A stretch of DNA of 44,822 nt from Desulfuromonadales bacterium (GTDB lineage: Bacteria > Desulfobacterota > Desulfuromonadia > Desulfuromonadales > BM103): positions 1 to 44,822 of the forward strand of contig JAMONP010000021.1 in NCBI GenBank assembly GCA_027065695.1. Reading direction: 5' to 3'. Of this stretch, positions 1-6,229 are shown in pieces (positions within the stretch are counted from its first letter, which is position 1; the number at the start of each line of letters is the position of its first letter). Made by a program: the position numbers and the translations under genes. The notes under the pieces were generated by a model that was given only the letters and a program-made list of their open reading frames with translations, did no database searches and was not told where the DNA came from.

Positions 1-149
1 TTATGAAGGCCTAGCGTGCGTTAAGCCAAAGAGGCGCAACGCAGACAGCGGGCAAAAGGGCCATAATTAAAGGATAGGATTAGCCGCACGGGACACTAGA
101 GGTGTTATAACGCCATTTACAGAAAGACCAAAGTAGGGAAAATGGAACC

Positions 150-671
150 ATGTCGACAGTTACCACAATATATATGACTCCAGACTGTGCTGAACAGATG
201 CGAGCCGAACTCAAAGAGTTGCTTTATGTGAAGCGACCCGACACTGTGCGGCGCGTGGCCGATGCAGCTGCCGAAGGTGATCGTTCGGAAAATGCCGAAT
301 ATATTTACGGCAAACGCCACCTGAGAAAAATTGATTCCCGTATTCATTTTTTGACGAAAAGAATTGAGAGCGCTGAAATCGTTGATCCAGTCACCCAAGG
401 CAAAACTGCTGCTGGCCGTGTTCTGTTTGGAGCAACCGTAACCATTGAGGATGAAGAAGGGGACGAAAAAATTTACTATATTGTTGGGGTCGATGAATAC
501 AATGGCTCTATAGGCCTTGTGAGCTGGAAATCCCCCGTTGGCGAGGCCCTCATGAGAAAAGAGGTGGGCGATGTTGCTACAGTAAAAACTCCCTCCGGGA
601 CCAGGGAGTTTGAAATCCTTGGTATTGAATATAAGCCCATTAAGGGTGTTGAAATAATAAGCCGGGTTTAG
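150..671 (+). CDS. greB: Transcription elongation factor GreA/GreB family, GreB-like
   Basis: Binds the secondary channel of RNA polymerase and stimulates cleavage of backtracked transcripts (family knowledge). The 173-residue protein is slightly longer than typical GreA or GreB (about 158-160). The N-terminal part is a predicted coiled coil, with the acidic tip EGDRSENAEY at residues 42-51 that would supply the metal-binding carboxylates. The stretch GKRHLRKIDSRIHFLTKRI is GreB-like rather than GreA-like. The C-terminal FKBP-like domain includes GLVSWKSPVGEALMRKEVGD (about residues 124-143). The start ATG at 150 follows a purine-rich AGGGAAAATGG. The gene stands alone; the next gene is convergent. 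A short GTGTC/GACAC inverted repeat follows the stop without a T-run. The family call is secure; GreB over GreA is likely. Confidence 0.88.
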   Translation: MSTVTTIYMTPDCAEQMRAELKELLYVKRPDTVRRVADAAAEGDRSENAEYIYGKRHLRKIDSRIHFLTKRIESAEIVDPVTQGKTAAGRVLFGATVTIEDEEGDEKIYYIVGVDEYNGSIGLVSWKSPVGEALMRKEVGDVATVKTPSGTREFEILGIEYKPIKGVEIISRV

Positions 672-721
672 TGTCGTTCCAGGGACACTTGACTCAATTC
701 GAACTGTCTCACTCTATGCCA

Positions 722-1222
722 CTACCGGTCAGCGACAACAATTTCCTCTTGAAGTTTTGCAAGCAGCAAAGTCAGATCTTGGCGTACGTATTCATGAGTG
801 TACTCATCTGCGGGATCAGGCGTCTGGCCTGACCGTTGAAACAGCGGCCGCTCTTGATGCAGTTCTCCCCATCGCACATCTACCTGGCGCACGAATTCCT
901 CTAGCGCATAATCACTGGCCAATATGGTGTTGATTATCTCCTGTAGCGCATTCAGGGGTTGTTGCAGATGATTCGCCAGCAGGAGTTCGTTGCTTCGTAC
1001 CAGGCGGCGCAATATCGACTTCAATGCCCCTGAAGGGTCCGAAGTATGTTGGTCGATCCATTGCGTCAACACGGTTACGGCCTGCTTTTGTTGCGAAATG
1101 GGAGATTCACCCTTTATCAGTCCACTACCAGCACGACCGATGGCCGTTGCTATGGTGAATTTTTGCTGAGCAAGCAATTTACGTTGCACTTCATCGGTGC
1201 TTGGGTCTTTCTTTTTAACCAT
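722..1222 (-). CDS. Hypothetical protein, 166 aa, helical
   Basis: I do not recognise this family. The protein is 166 residues, mostly predicted helix, with no signal peptide or membrane segment. The N-terminus is lysine-rich (MVKKKDPSTDEVQRKLL), and a glycine/serine patch (IGRAGSGLIKGES) lies near residues 28-40. The rest resembles an amphipathic helical bundle, with repeated Leu/Ile spacing and many Gln. It faces greB convergently. The start ATG at 1222 has AAGGA about 11 bases upstream. On the minus strand a possible promoter, TTGTGA-16-TATTCT, lies just upstream of the gene. Coding potential is supported by an uninterrupted frame and an ordinary composition. No function can be assigned from the sequence. 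Confidence 0.65.
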   Translation of the reverse strand: MVKKKDPSTDEVQRKLLAQQKFTIATAIGRAGSGLIKGESPISQQKQAVTVLTQWIDQHTSDPSGALKSILRRLVRSNELLLANHLQQPLNALQEIINTILASDYALEEFVRQVDVRWGELHQERPLFQRSGQTPDPADEYTHEYVRQDLTLLLAKLQEEIVVADR

Positions 1223-1270
1223 CCTCGGGATGTCCTTTCTGTTTATCTCAGAATATCAGTTGGTTTAAGT

Positions 1271-1300
1271 TTCACAAGTATTAAGTCGGCATAGTATATT
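1271..1300 (+). promoter_or_regulatory. Candidate sigma70 promoter for the small RNA region
   Basis: TTCACA (1271-1276) and TATATT (1295-1300) are separated by 18 bases, five of six matches in each hexamer. No protein gene follows on this strand before two intrinsic terminators, so the promoter would drive a short non-coding transcript starting near 1307. It lies close to the divergent promoter of the 722-1222 gene. Confidence 0.35.
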
Positions 1301-1306
1301 GTTGTT

Positions 1307-1476
1307 TAACTACCACTATTCATTCATCCATCTTCAGGTACAGGAATCAATATGAATAGCTGGTTGTTAGTTCCCACATAAAACAGATGAGAAGCCTGTG
1401 GGTATTTTCAGTTTAAGTTGACCTTTTGAACGGGATTGTCAGATTATATGAGCCTGGTTGTAGAAGGCTCTTTTTT
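1307..1476 (+). ncRNA. Candidate structured small RNA, about 170 nt
   Basis: This lies in a 496-base stretch (1223-1718) without a credible protein gene. Three hairpins follow one another. The first is CTATTCAT/ATGAATAG (1316-1323 with 1352-1359), a perfect 8-bp stem. The second is CCCACA/TGTGGG (1373-1378 with 1397-1402). The third is GAGCCT/AGGCTC (1450-1455 with 1465-1470), directly followed by six T. With the promoter-like hexamers upstream, this is the layout of a free-standing small RNA. I compared it by eye with 6S RNA (no long closing stem), the c-di-GMP riboswitch and tRNA, and none fits. Identity is unknown. Confidence 0.35.
1450..1476 (+). terminator. Intrinsic terminator after the candidate small RNA
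   Basis: Stem GAGCCT (1450-1455) pairs with AGGCTC (1465-1470) across a 9-base loop and is followed at once by TTTTTT (1471-1476). Confidence 0.6.
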
Positions 1477-1494
1477 GCACTGTCGATAGAAGGT

Positions 1495-1529
1495 GGGCGG
1501 AGAGTTTTGACGAACTCTCCGCCCTTTTT
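1495..1529 (+). terminator. Strong intrinsic terminator, 12-bp stem
   Basis: GGGCGGAGAGTT (1495-1506) pairs perfectly with AACTCTCCGCCC (1513-1524) across a 6-base loop, then TTTTT (1525-1529). It is only 18 bases beyond the preceding terminator. No protein gene on this strand ends before it, so it either backs up the small RNA terminator or ends a longer form. Confidence 0.75.
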
Positions 1530-1565
1530 GCTTTCGGGGCCAACACCCCTTACCAAAAGCCTAGG

Positions 1566-1637
1566 GTCAGGCCTGAAAGACTGCAAGTTAGACGCTAGTC
1601 GTTGCACCTGACATTTTTTCGCTAAGTTCCAAAATGT
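1566..1637 (+). other. Two overlapping hairpins upstream of vapBC
   Basis: GTCAGG (1566-1571) pairs with CCTGAC (1607-1612), enclosing a TGCAA/TTGCA inner stem, and is followed by A and six T (1613-1619), so it could be a third terminator. ACATTTT (1611-1617) can alternatively pair with AAAATGT (1631-1637). The two structures share bases and are mutually exclusive. Function is unknown. Confidence 0.3.
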
Positions 1638-1668
1638 AGGTGAACTCAATCGTTGGCTGTAAAGAAAA

Positions 1669-1706
1669 TTGACACCTTATGCATTGTTTGCTATTTTCAT
1701 GCATAA
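1669..1706 (+). promoter_or_regulatory. vapBC promoter with inverted-repeat operator
   Basis: TTGACA (1669-1674), a 17-base spacer and TATTTT (1692-1697) form a good sigma70 promoter. A perfect 8-bp inverted repeat, TTATGCAT (1677-1684) and ATGCATAA (1699-1706), flanks the -10 element with 14 bases between the arms. VapB/VapC complexes typically bind inverted repeats over their own promoter, so this is the natural autorepression operator. The strong ribosome site AAGGAGGTG follows directly, ahead of the vapB ATG at 1719. Confidence 0.6.
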
Positions 1707-1718
1707 AGGAGGTGCGCT

Positions 1719-1922
1719 ATGAGAACGACGCTTGATTTGCCCGAAGAGCTTCTTAACGAAGCAATGGAAACCACCCATATTCAGACGAAAACAAAAGTGA
1801 TAATCACAGCCCTTGAAGAGCTTATCAGGAAATCAAAAATTTCTGAGATTAAGCACTACAAAGGCAAAATAGATTTAGATATTGATTTAAATTCAATCAG
1901 AGGTCGGCAATGTCGGTTTTAG
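1719..1922 (+). CDS. vapB: VapB-type antitoxin
   Basis: The 67-residue antitoxin of a type II module should neutralise the VapC nuclease and bind the operator at 1677-1706. The N-terminus MRTTLDLPEELLNEAMETT is the ribbon-helix-helix-like start common in VapB proteins. The middle (KTKVIITALEELIRKSK) is the second helix. The C-terminal tail, rich in Asp, Lys and Ile and ending in RGRQCRF, would wrap around the toxin. Length is normal for the family. The frame overlaps vapC by 13 bases, which implies translational coupling. The stretch is visibly more AT-rich than neighbouring housekeeping genes, consistent with acquisition as a mobile module. Confidence 0.85.
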   Translation: MRTTLDLPEELLNEAMETTHIQTKTKVIITALEELIRKSKISEIKHYKGKIDLDIDLNSIRGRQCRF

Positions 1923-2293
1923 TCGACACCTCTGTTTGGGTTGAATATTTCAGAAGTGGCAACAATTTCGATAAGTTAGATTTTTTAATAGATGAAAATC
2001 TTGTTGTCATAAACGACTTAATTCTTGCAGAGCTAATTCCTTTCCTGAAAGTCAGGAACCAAAGGAAACTCATCACCCTTTTGAACAAAATAAATAGGTT
2101 AGAGATAATGGTTGACTGGCAGCAACTCATTGACTACCAGTATAAATGTTTAAAAAAAGGCATTAACGGTGTAGGTATACCTGACCTGATAATTGCCCAA
2201 AATGCACAACAAAACCACTGTAGTATTTATAGCTTAGACAATCATTTCAACCTCATGCAAGACGTTCTAACAATCATACTATTTGAGCGTTAA
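1910..2293 (+). CDS. vapC: VapC toxin, PIN-domain ribonuclease
   Basis: PIN-domain endoribonuclease; family members cut tRNA or rRNA and stop translation when the antitoxin is lost. The four acidic active-site positions are visible: D6 (LVDTSVW), E41 (ILAELIP), D92 (GIPDLIIA) and D110 (SLDNHF). The length of 127 residues is normal, so the toxin looks intact. The start ATG at 1910 lies inside the end of vapB. The module ends at a terminator at 2307-2339. Neither the RNA target nor the activity can be read from the sequence. Confidence 0.9.
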   Translation: MSVLVDTSVWVEYFRSGNNFDKLDFLIDENLVVINDLILAELIPFLKVRNQRKLITLLNKINRLEIMVDWQQLIDYQYKCLKKGINGVGIPDLIIAQNAQQNHCSIYSLDNHFNLMQDVLTIILFER

Positions 2294-2306
2294 CATGCTG
2301 GGCTTG

Positions 2307-2339
2307 CGGGACGTGGACAAGATAGAATGTCCCGTTTTT
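2307..2339 (+). terminator. Intrinsic terminator of vapBC
   Basis: CGGGAC (2307-2312) pairs with GTCCCG (2329-2334) and is followed by TTTTT (2335-2339). Confidence 0.6.
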
Positions 2340-2376
2340 GCGTTTTTACGATTATTGCTGACGTTATGTGCAAAAA

Positions 2377-2631
2377 TCAATAATGGTATCGAGCCTGAGC
2401 GATAAAAATGGAATCGCCCTCTACTTTATAAACGATTCTGTGCTCATCATTGATTCGTCTGGACCAATAGGCCGACAAACCATGCTTCAGCGGTTCGGGC
2501 TTCCCGATACCAGAAAAAGGTGAACGCTGTATATCCTGAATCAAAGCATTCACCCGCTTGAGGATTTTCTTGTCAGTCTTTATCCAACATTGGTAATCAT
2601 CCCAAGCATTTTCGGAAAATATGAGTTTCAC
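2377..2631 (-). CDS. yoeB: YoeB (Txe) family toxin, mRNA interferase
   Basis: Ribosome-dependent mRNA interferase of the RelE superfamily, cutting mRNA in the A site (family knowledge). The 84 residues equal the length of E. coli YoeB, and the known catalytic positions are all present: E46 (KPEPLK), R65 (EHRIVY), H83 and the terminal Y84 (ARYHY). The start overlaps the yefM stop by four bases (ATGA), the usual coupling in this module. The toxin therefore looks functional. It is convergent with vapBC. Confidence 0.93.
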   Translation of the reverse strand: MKLIFSENAWDDYQCWIKTDKKILKRVNALIQDIQRSPFSGIGKPEPLKHGLSAYWSRRINDEHRIVYKVEGDSIFIAQARYHY

Positions 2632-2879
2632 AGAGAAAGCTCCCGCTCAGTTCCACCATTTGATTCCAACTGAGCTATAGACTCCAGAAGGCGGCGAGCA
2701 TTTTTAGGGCTTCTCAGTAAATATGCTGTTTCTTCAAGAGCTTGAAAATCTTCAAGAGACATCATAACAACCGAACTTTCATTGCGGCGCGTGATAATGA
2801 CAGGGTCATGATCGTCACATACTTTTTCCATCGTTTTTGCTAAATTGCTTCGAGCATTGGTGTAAGAAATAGCTTTCAT
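2628..2879 (-). CDS. yefM: YefM (Phd/YefM) family antitoxin
   Basis: Antitoxin partner of YoeB that also represses the operon by binding palindromes upstream. The 83-residue form starts MKAISYTNARSNLAKTMEKV, the classic Phd/YefM N-terminal fold, and continues through VIITRRNESSVVMMSLEDFQALEETAYLL, the family signature. A longer frame runs up to 2948. I chose the ATG at 2879 because AAGGAGAG lies seven bases upstream of it and the extra 23 residues do not match the family. The C-terminal part (RRLLESIAQLESNGGTERELSL) would be the toxin-binding tail. Confidence 0.93.
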   Translation of the reverse strand: MKAISYTNARSNLAKTMEKVCDDHDPVIITRRNESSVVMMSLEDFQALEETAYLLRSPKNARRLLESIAQLESNGGTERELSL

Positions 2880-2895
2880 GGCGACTCTCCTTTTC

Positions 2896-2919
2896 GGTAC
2901 ATGTACGGGTAATCGTACC
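2896..2919 (-). promoter_or_regulatory. Candidate YefM operator
   Basis: GGTAC (2896-2900) and GTACC (2915-2919) form an inverted repeat, and GTACATGTAC (2897-2906) is itself a perfect palindrome. E. coli YefM recognises TGTACA-containing palindromes at the same place upstream of its gene. The site lies 17 bases before the yefM start. Confidence 0.5.
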
Positions 2920-3054
2920 ATAAAGGCAAGCACATAACAAACAATCAACCGAGGCTACAGTCCTGTTAACCGACACACGTTATCCGAAAACCATGGTCAC
3001 TGAAAATGGACTCTGTTGACTTAACGACCTGCTTCTATTATCAATGATTACATC

Positions 3055-3819
3055 ATGAAATATATTCGATATCATTCCCTGTTTATAATGATTCTACTTT
3101 TGGTTGCTTGTAGTACTCCGACCCCTACCTATAAGGTCAGAGTCTCGGATGCACCCTCTCAAATTGAGAAGCAACCGACCCAGCGATCCTACGAAGTCAA
3201 CGGCGAACGCTATCAACCGATAGCTTCCGCCGCAGGTTATACTGAGAAGGGCATTGCCAGTTGGTACGGTAAGAAATTCCACGGGCGCAAAACCAGCAAT
3301 GGTGAGACCTACGACATGTACGCGATGACGGCAGCACACAAAATCTTGCCGATGAATGTCCACCTGAAGGTTACCAATCTTGATAATGGTCGTTCGACGG
3401 TGGTGCGTATCAATGATCGCGGCCCATTCGTCAGGAGCAGGATTATTGATCTCTCTTATTCCGCAGCCAAAGAATTGGGCGTGGTCGGTCCGGGTACGGC
3501 ACCGGTACGTATCGAAGCTCTTGGCTATCGCGATGATACACAAGCTGGAGCGGCACCACACTATAAACAGCTGGCCAGTTACGATATCGGACCATTTATG
3601 GTGCAGATTGGGGCTTTCACAGTAAAAGAAAACGCCTATCGACTGGCAGAAAAACTCCAAGGTCGGTATGGCAGTACTTCAGTTGCTGAAGGTTGGGTGA
3701 ATGGTCAAAGATTTTACCGGGTTCGCGTCGGCCTTTATGATTCGATGGCGCTGGCCATCAATGGTCTGCAGCAAACCGAAACCGATGGTTACCAGAGGAG
3801 TTTTATTGTTGCCCGTTAG
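3055..3819 (+). CDS. rlpA: RlpA-like lipoprotein with C-terminal SPOR domain
   Basis: RlpA proteins are outer-membrane lipoproteins at the septum; some are lytic transglycosylases that act on peptidoglycan lacking stem peptides (family knowledge). The signal peptide MKYIRYHSLFIMILLLVAC ends in a lipobox with C19. A double-psi beta-barrel domain follows (about residues 62-155), with GIASWYGKKFHGRKTSNGE and a later VRINDRGPF segment containing the Asp-Arg pair of the catalytic region. The C-terminal SPOR domain (about residues 174-254) includes GPFMVQIGAFTVKENAYRLA and would bind denuded glycan at the division site. The 254-residue length is complete. The gene is monocistronic by spacing. Confidence 0.92.
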   Translation: MKYIRYHSLFIMILLLVACSTPTPTYKVRVSDAPSQIEKQPTQRSYEVNGERYQPIASAAGYTEKGIASWYGKKFHGRKTSNGETYDMYAMTAAHKILPMNVHLKVTNLDNGRSTVVRINDRGPFVRSRIIDLSYSAAKELGVVGPGTAPVRIEALGYRDDTQAGAAPHYKQLASYDIGPFMVQIGAFTVKENAYRLAEKLQGRYGSTSVAEGWVNGQRFYRVRVGLYDSMALAINGLQQTETDGYQRSFIVAR

Positions 3820-3912
3820 ATGTGGCCTCTGGAGGTCACCTGCCAGTGGACTGTCTGCTTTTTTGCGATAAACTACTAAGAACTTCAAAGTTTTAAAGCT
3901 GTAATTTCCTCC

Positions 3913-3921
3913 GGGGGGGGG
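3913..3921 (+). repeat. Run of nine G just upstream of a histidine kinase start
   Basis: Nine consecutive G occupy the Shine-Dalgarno position, four bases before the ATG at 3926 and one base before an alternative TTG at 3923. The codon frame upstream is closed at 3902 (TAA), so the run is not translated from the kinase frame. Length change by slippage would alter initiation spacing rather than reading frame. Confidence 0.75.
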
Positions 3922-3925
3922 CTTG

Positions 3926-5407
3926 ATGAACAATCCCACCGATACCAGGATAGAACACATCCTCTCTTTTTCTCCTGCGATTATCTATACATGCAGGGCA
4001 GATGGAGATTTAGGTGCAACCTTTGTCAGCAAAAACATTACCCATCGCTTTGGTTATTCCGTCCAGGAATGCCTGGATGACCCTAATTTCTGGCGTGGGA
4101 ATATCCATCCTGATGATTCTGAACGTATTTTTGAAAACCCTGGCTCTCTTTATGAGAAAGGTCATCATACTCATGAATATCGTTTCCGAAAAAAAGATGG
4201 CAGCTACGCATGGGTTCTTGATGAAGTGCATTTGATACGCGACTCAGAAGGTAACCCCATAGAAATTATTGGTTCCTGGTTGGACATCACTGCGCGTAAA
4301 GAAACGGAAGTAGCTCTCCAGAAAAGTGAAGCACTGTTTCGTGCTTTTTTTCAGACAAACCCTGTCGCAACGATTATCACTTCTATTTCAGGCCTGGTCT
4401 ACATGGCTAACCCGGCCTTTACAAGTTGTACCAATTTTACTGCAGAGGAAGTTGTGGGACGAACTGCGCAGGAACTCGGTTTCTGGCGCGACCCTGAAGA
4501 ACGGAATCGCATGGTTGCCGCTATTAAGGATTATGGATTTATAGATAACCTGGAAAACTCTTTTTACGGCAAGGATAACAAACCAATGACCTGCATCGTA
4601 TCCAGCCGCGCCATTGAGTACGAAGGTGAAGTGAGGATGTTGAGTATCGTTATTGATGTCACTGAGCAGAGAAAAGCCGAAGAAGCTCTGCGTAAACTCG
4701 ATCAGGCCAAGAGCGATTTTATCTCAACTGCTGCTCATGAGCTCCGTACTCCGTTGATTGCTATTATCGGTTATTCAGAGTTGCTGGGGAGTGCTGTCAA
4801 TACCGCTCTGACTGAGGAGCAGAAACAGAGCTATATTTCTATTATTCAGGATCAAGCCGAAGACCTTAATCATCTGGTTGACAATCTTCTCGATGTTGGT
4901 CGTATCCAGGTTGGTAGATCCCTGGGGATTGTCCTCAAAGAAGTTGAGCTTGCAGGAATTATAGAAAAAGTAGTTGAAGCATTAAAAATGAAAAGCCGAC
5001 GACACAATGTCCTTGTTGCTCACTACAATGCTCTTCCTGAGTACATATGTATAGATAGTCCTCGCATCACCCAGGTATTGAATAACCTGCTATCCAACGC
5101 GATAAAGTATTCTCCTCAGGGTGGTCCGATCAAAATTCAGACTATGACCGATGAAGAGAAGGTTACTGTTTCGATTATAGATCAGGGCATAGGTATGACG
5201 CCTCAACAGGTTGAACGTATTTTTGACAGGTTTTATCGTGGCGAGGATGAGGACGCTGTAGTTAGTGGCCTGGGTTTGGGAATGTGTATTGTCGAACAGA
5301 TTATCGCCGATCATGACGGAGAAGTTTTTGTCTCCAGCGCTCTGGATGAAGGAACGACGGTCACATTTACCTTGCCGATAAACAATAGTTGCCAGTCTGT
5401 TTATTAA
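3926..5407 (+). CDS. Cytoplasmic PAS-PAS sensor histidine kinase
   Basis: Orphan sensor kinase of 493 residues with no membrane segment. The first PAS domain (about 10-125) has the PAS_3 look (FRKKDGSYAWVLDEV, then EIIGSWLDITARK). The second PAS (about 130-250) ends in a typical PAC (RMLSIVIDVTEQRKAEEAL). The dimerisation/phospho-acceptor helix is STAAHELRTPLIAIIGYSEL, with the phospho-accepting His in HELRTP. The ATPase domain has the N box NNLLSNAIKYSP, the G1 box DQGIGM and the G2 box GLGLGMCIV, so it looks catalytically complete. No response regulator is adjacent. The frame can open at TTG 3923 or ATG 3926; I chose ATG. A run of nine G occupies the ribosome site. The ligand of the PAS domains is not evident. 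Confidence 0.92.
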   Translation: MNNPTDTRIEHILSFSPAIIYTCRADGDLGATFVSKNITHRFGYSVQECLDDPNFWRGNIHPDDSERIFENPGSLYEKGHHTHEYRFRKKDGSYAWVLDEVHLIRDSEGNPIEIIGSWLDITARKETEVALQKSEALFRAFFQTNPVATIITSISGLVYMANPAFTSCTNFTAEEVVGRTAQELGFWRDPEERNRMVAAIKDYGFIDNLENSFYGKDNKPMTCIVSSRAIEYEGEVRMLSIVIDVTEQRKAEEALRKLDQAKSDFISTAAHELRTPLIAIIGYSELLGSAVNTALTEEQKQSYISIIQDQAEDLNHLVDNLLDVGRIQVGRSLGIVLKEVELAGIIEKVVEALKMKSRRHNVLVAHYNALPEYICIDSPRITQVLNNLLSNAIKYSPQGGPIKIQTMTDEEKVTVSIIDQGIGMTPQQVERIFDRFYRGEDEDAVVSGLGLGMCIVEQIIADHDGEVFVSSALDEGTTVTFTLPINNSCQSVY

Positions 5408-6198
5408 GCCCCACGTTTTCTAAGTTCGTCCTGTATGAGCTTTTTCTGTGCTTGGTTGAGTCTTTTGGATACCAGCAGGTTACGTACGTCAATGGTACGC
5501 AATTGGGGGAGAAAGAGGGTGAACCAAACGGCCGGGGTCCGTTGGTTTTTGAGGATGGCGAATCTTAAGTTGGGTCGAGATTTCCACTTGGGGTGCCTTG
5601 CTATCATGGAAATGGTTTCCGCTGATGACTTGGCACCGTTGATGAATTGCAGGATAGCCACCTCACGCAGACGCGGGCTGTTCAGACAAATCTCTACCAG
5701 CCGGCCTTCGCCTTCCTTGATGATTTCACCGATAACTGTTGCTGTCGCCCGTCGCGCCAGGGTTATCTTGTTGCCCAGTTCTGTAGTTGGTATCCGCTGA
5801 ATAATGGCACGCTCTGCAGCGAATTTCTGGTCCGGTGTTACGCCTGGAATCAGGCAGAGATCAACCAGCTCAAACAGGTGGAGGTGTTGCAGCAGGGTAA
5901 GCACGACCGAGCCTGGTGTACCGGGGTTTTTTACCAAAGCAACCTGTAGACGGTGACTGCTTTTGGCGATCTCCAGCAGGTAGATGGCTTTGAGAAGATC
6001 TTCGCTGAGGTCGCGGCGTTTGAGCAGAGCGAGAAGATGATCTTCGTGCAGGCTCGGGTTCTTTAAGGCTGGTCGCACAACCTGCATTTCCGGGTCGAGA
6101 AGAACCTGAAAAAGTTCATCACCTGTTGCGGTCAGGGCCTTGTGCAGACGTCTGCCGAGTTCGACATCAAGTCTGGGTGAAATGGGTTTGTCAGCCAT
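5404..6198 (-). CDS. HEAT-like helical repeat protein of unknown function
   Basis: The 264-residue soluble protein has no signal peptide. Short helical units recur roughly every 25-35 residues, with phrases such as VVRPALKNPSLHEDHLLALL, QVALVKNPGTPGSVVLTLL, VEICLNSPRLREVAILQFI and RFAILKNQRTPAVWFTLFL. The recurring core (A/V)(A/I/V/E)LKN(P/Q)xTP is characteristic of HEAT or leucine-rich-variant-type repeats that bind proteins. The C-terminus is basic (SKRLNQAQKKLIQDELRKRGA). It lies 31 bases downstream of the divergent tgt paralogue on the same strand, so the two are probably one operon. Its stop overlaps the end of the convergent kinase gene. No function can be assigned. Confidence 0.75.
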   Translation of the reverse strand: MADKPISPRLDVELGRRLHKALTATGDELFQVLLDPEMQVVRPALKNPSLHEDHLLALLKRRDLSEDLLKAIYLLEIAKSSHRLQVALVKNPGTPGSVVLTLLQHLHLFELVDLCLIPGVTPDQKFAAERAIIQRIPTTELGNKITLARRATATVIGEIIKEGEGRLVEICLNSPRLREVAILQFINGAKSSAETISMIARHPKWKSRPNLRFAILKNQRTPAVWFTLFLPQLRTIDVRNLLVSKRLNQAQKKLIQDELRKRGA

Positions 6199-6229
6199 GC
6201 TTTCATTATGTTAGCTAAAGAGGATGTCG

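Noticed and set aside
1-149. An open frame from base 2 to 67 could be the tail of an upstream gene.
   Set aside because: About twenty residues with no recognisable pattern; not enough to call. Nothing else clear was seen in 1-149.
1587-1593. GTTAGAC resembles the GTTRRRY core of an integron attC site, close to a toxin-antitoxin pair.
   Set aside because: No matching RYYYAAC partner or L boxes lie at the required distance, so it is a chance match.
2287-2370. GCGTTAAC after vapC and GACGTTATG further on looked like a second attC-type site.
   Set aside because: The two ends are not complementary in the attC manner, and the hairpin between them is an ordinary terminator.
3094-3660. Long minus-strand frame of 188 codons opposite the rlpA-like gene.
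   Set aside because: It is a shadow of a well-supported gene, and its product has no recognisable domain.
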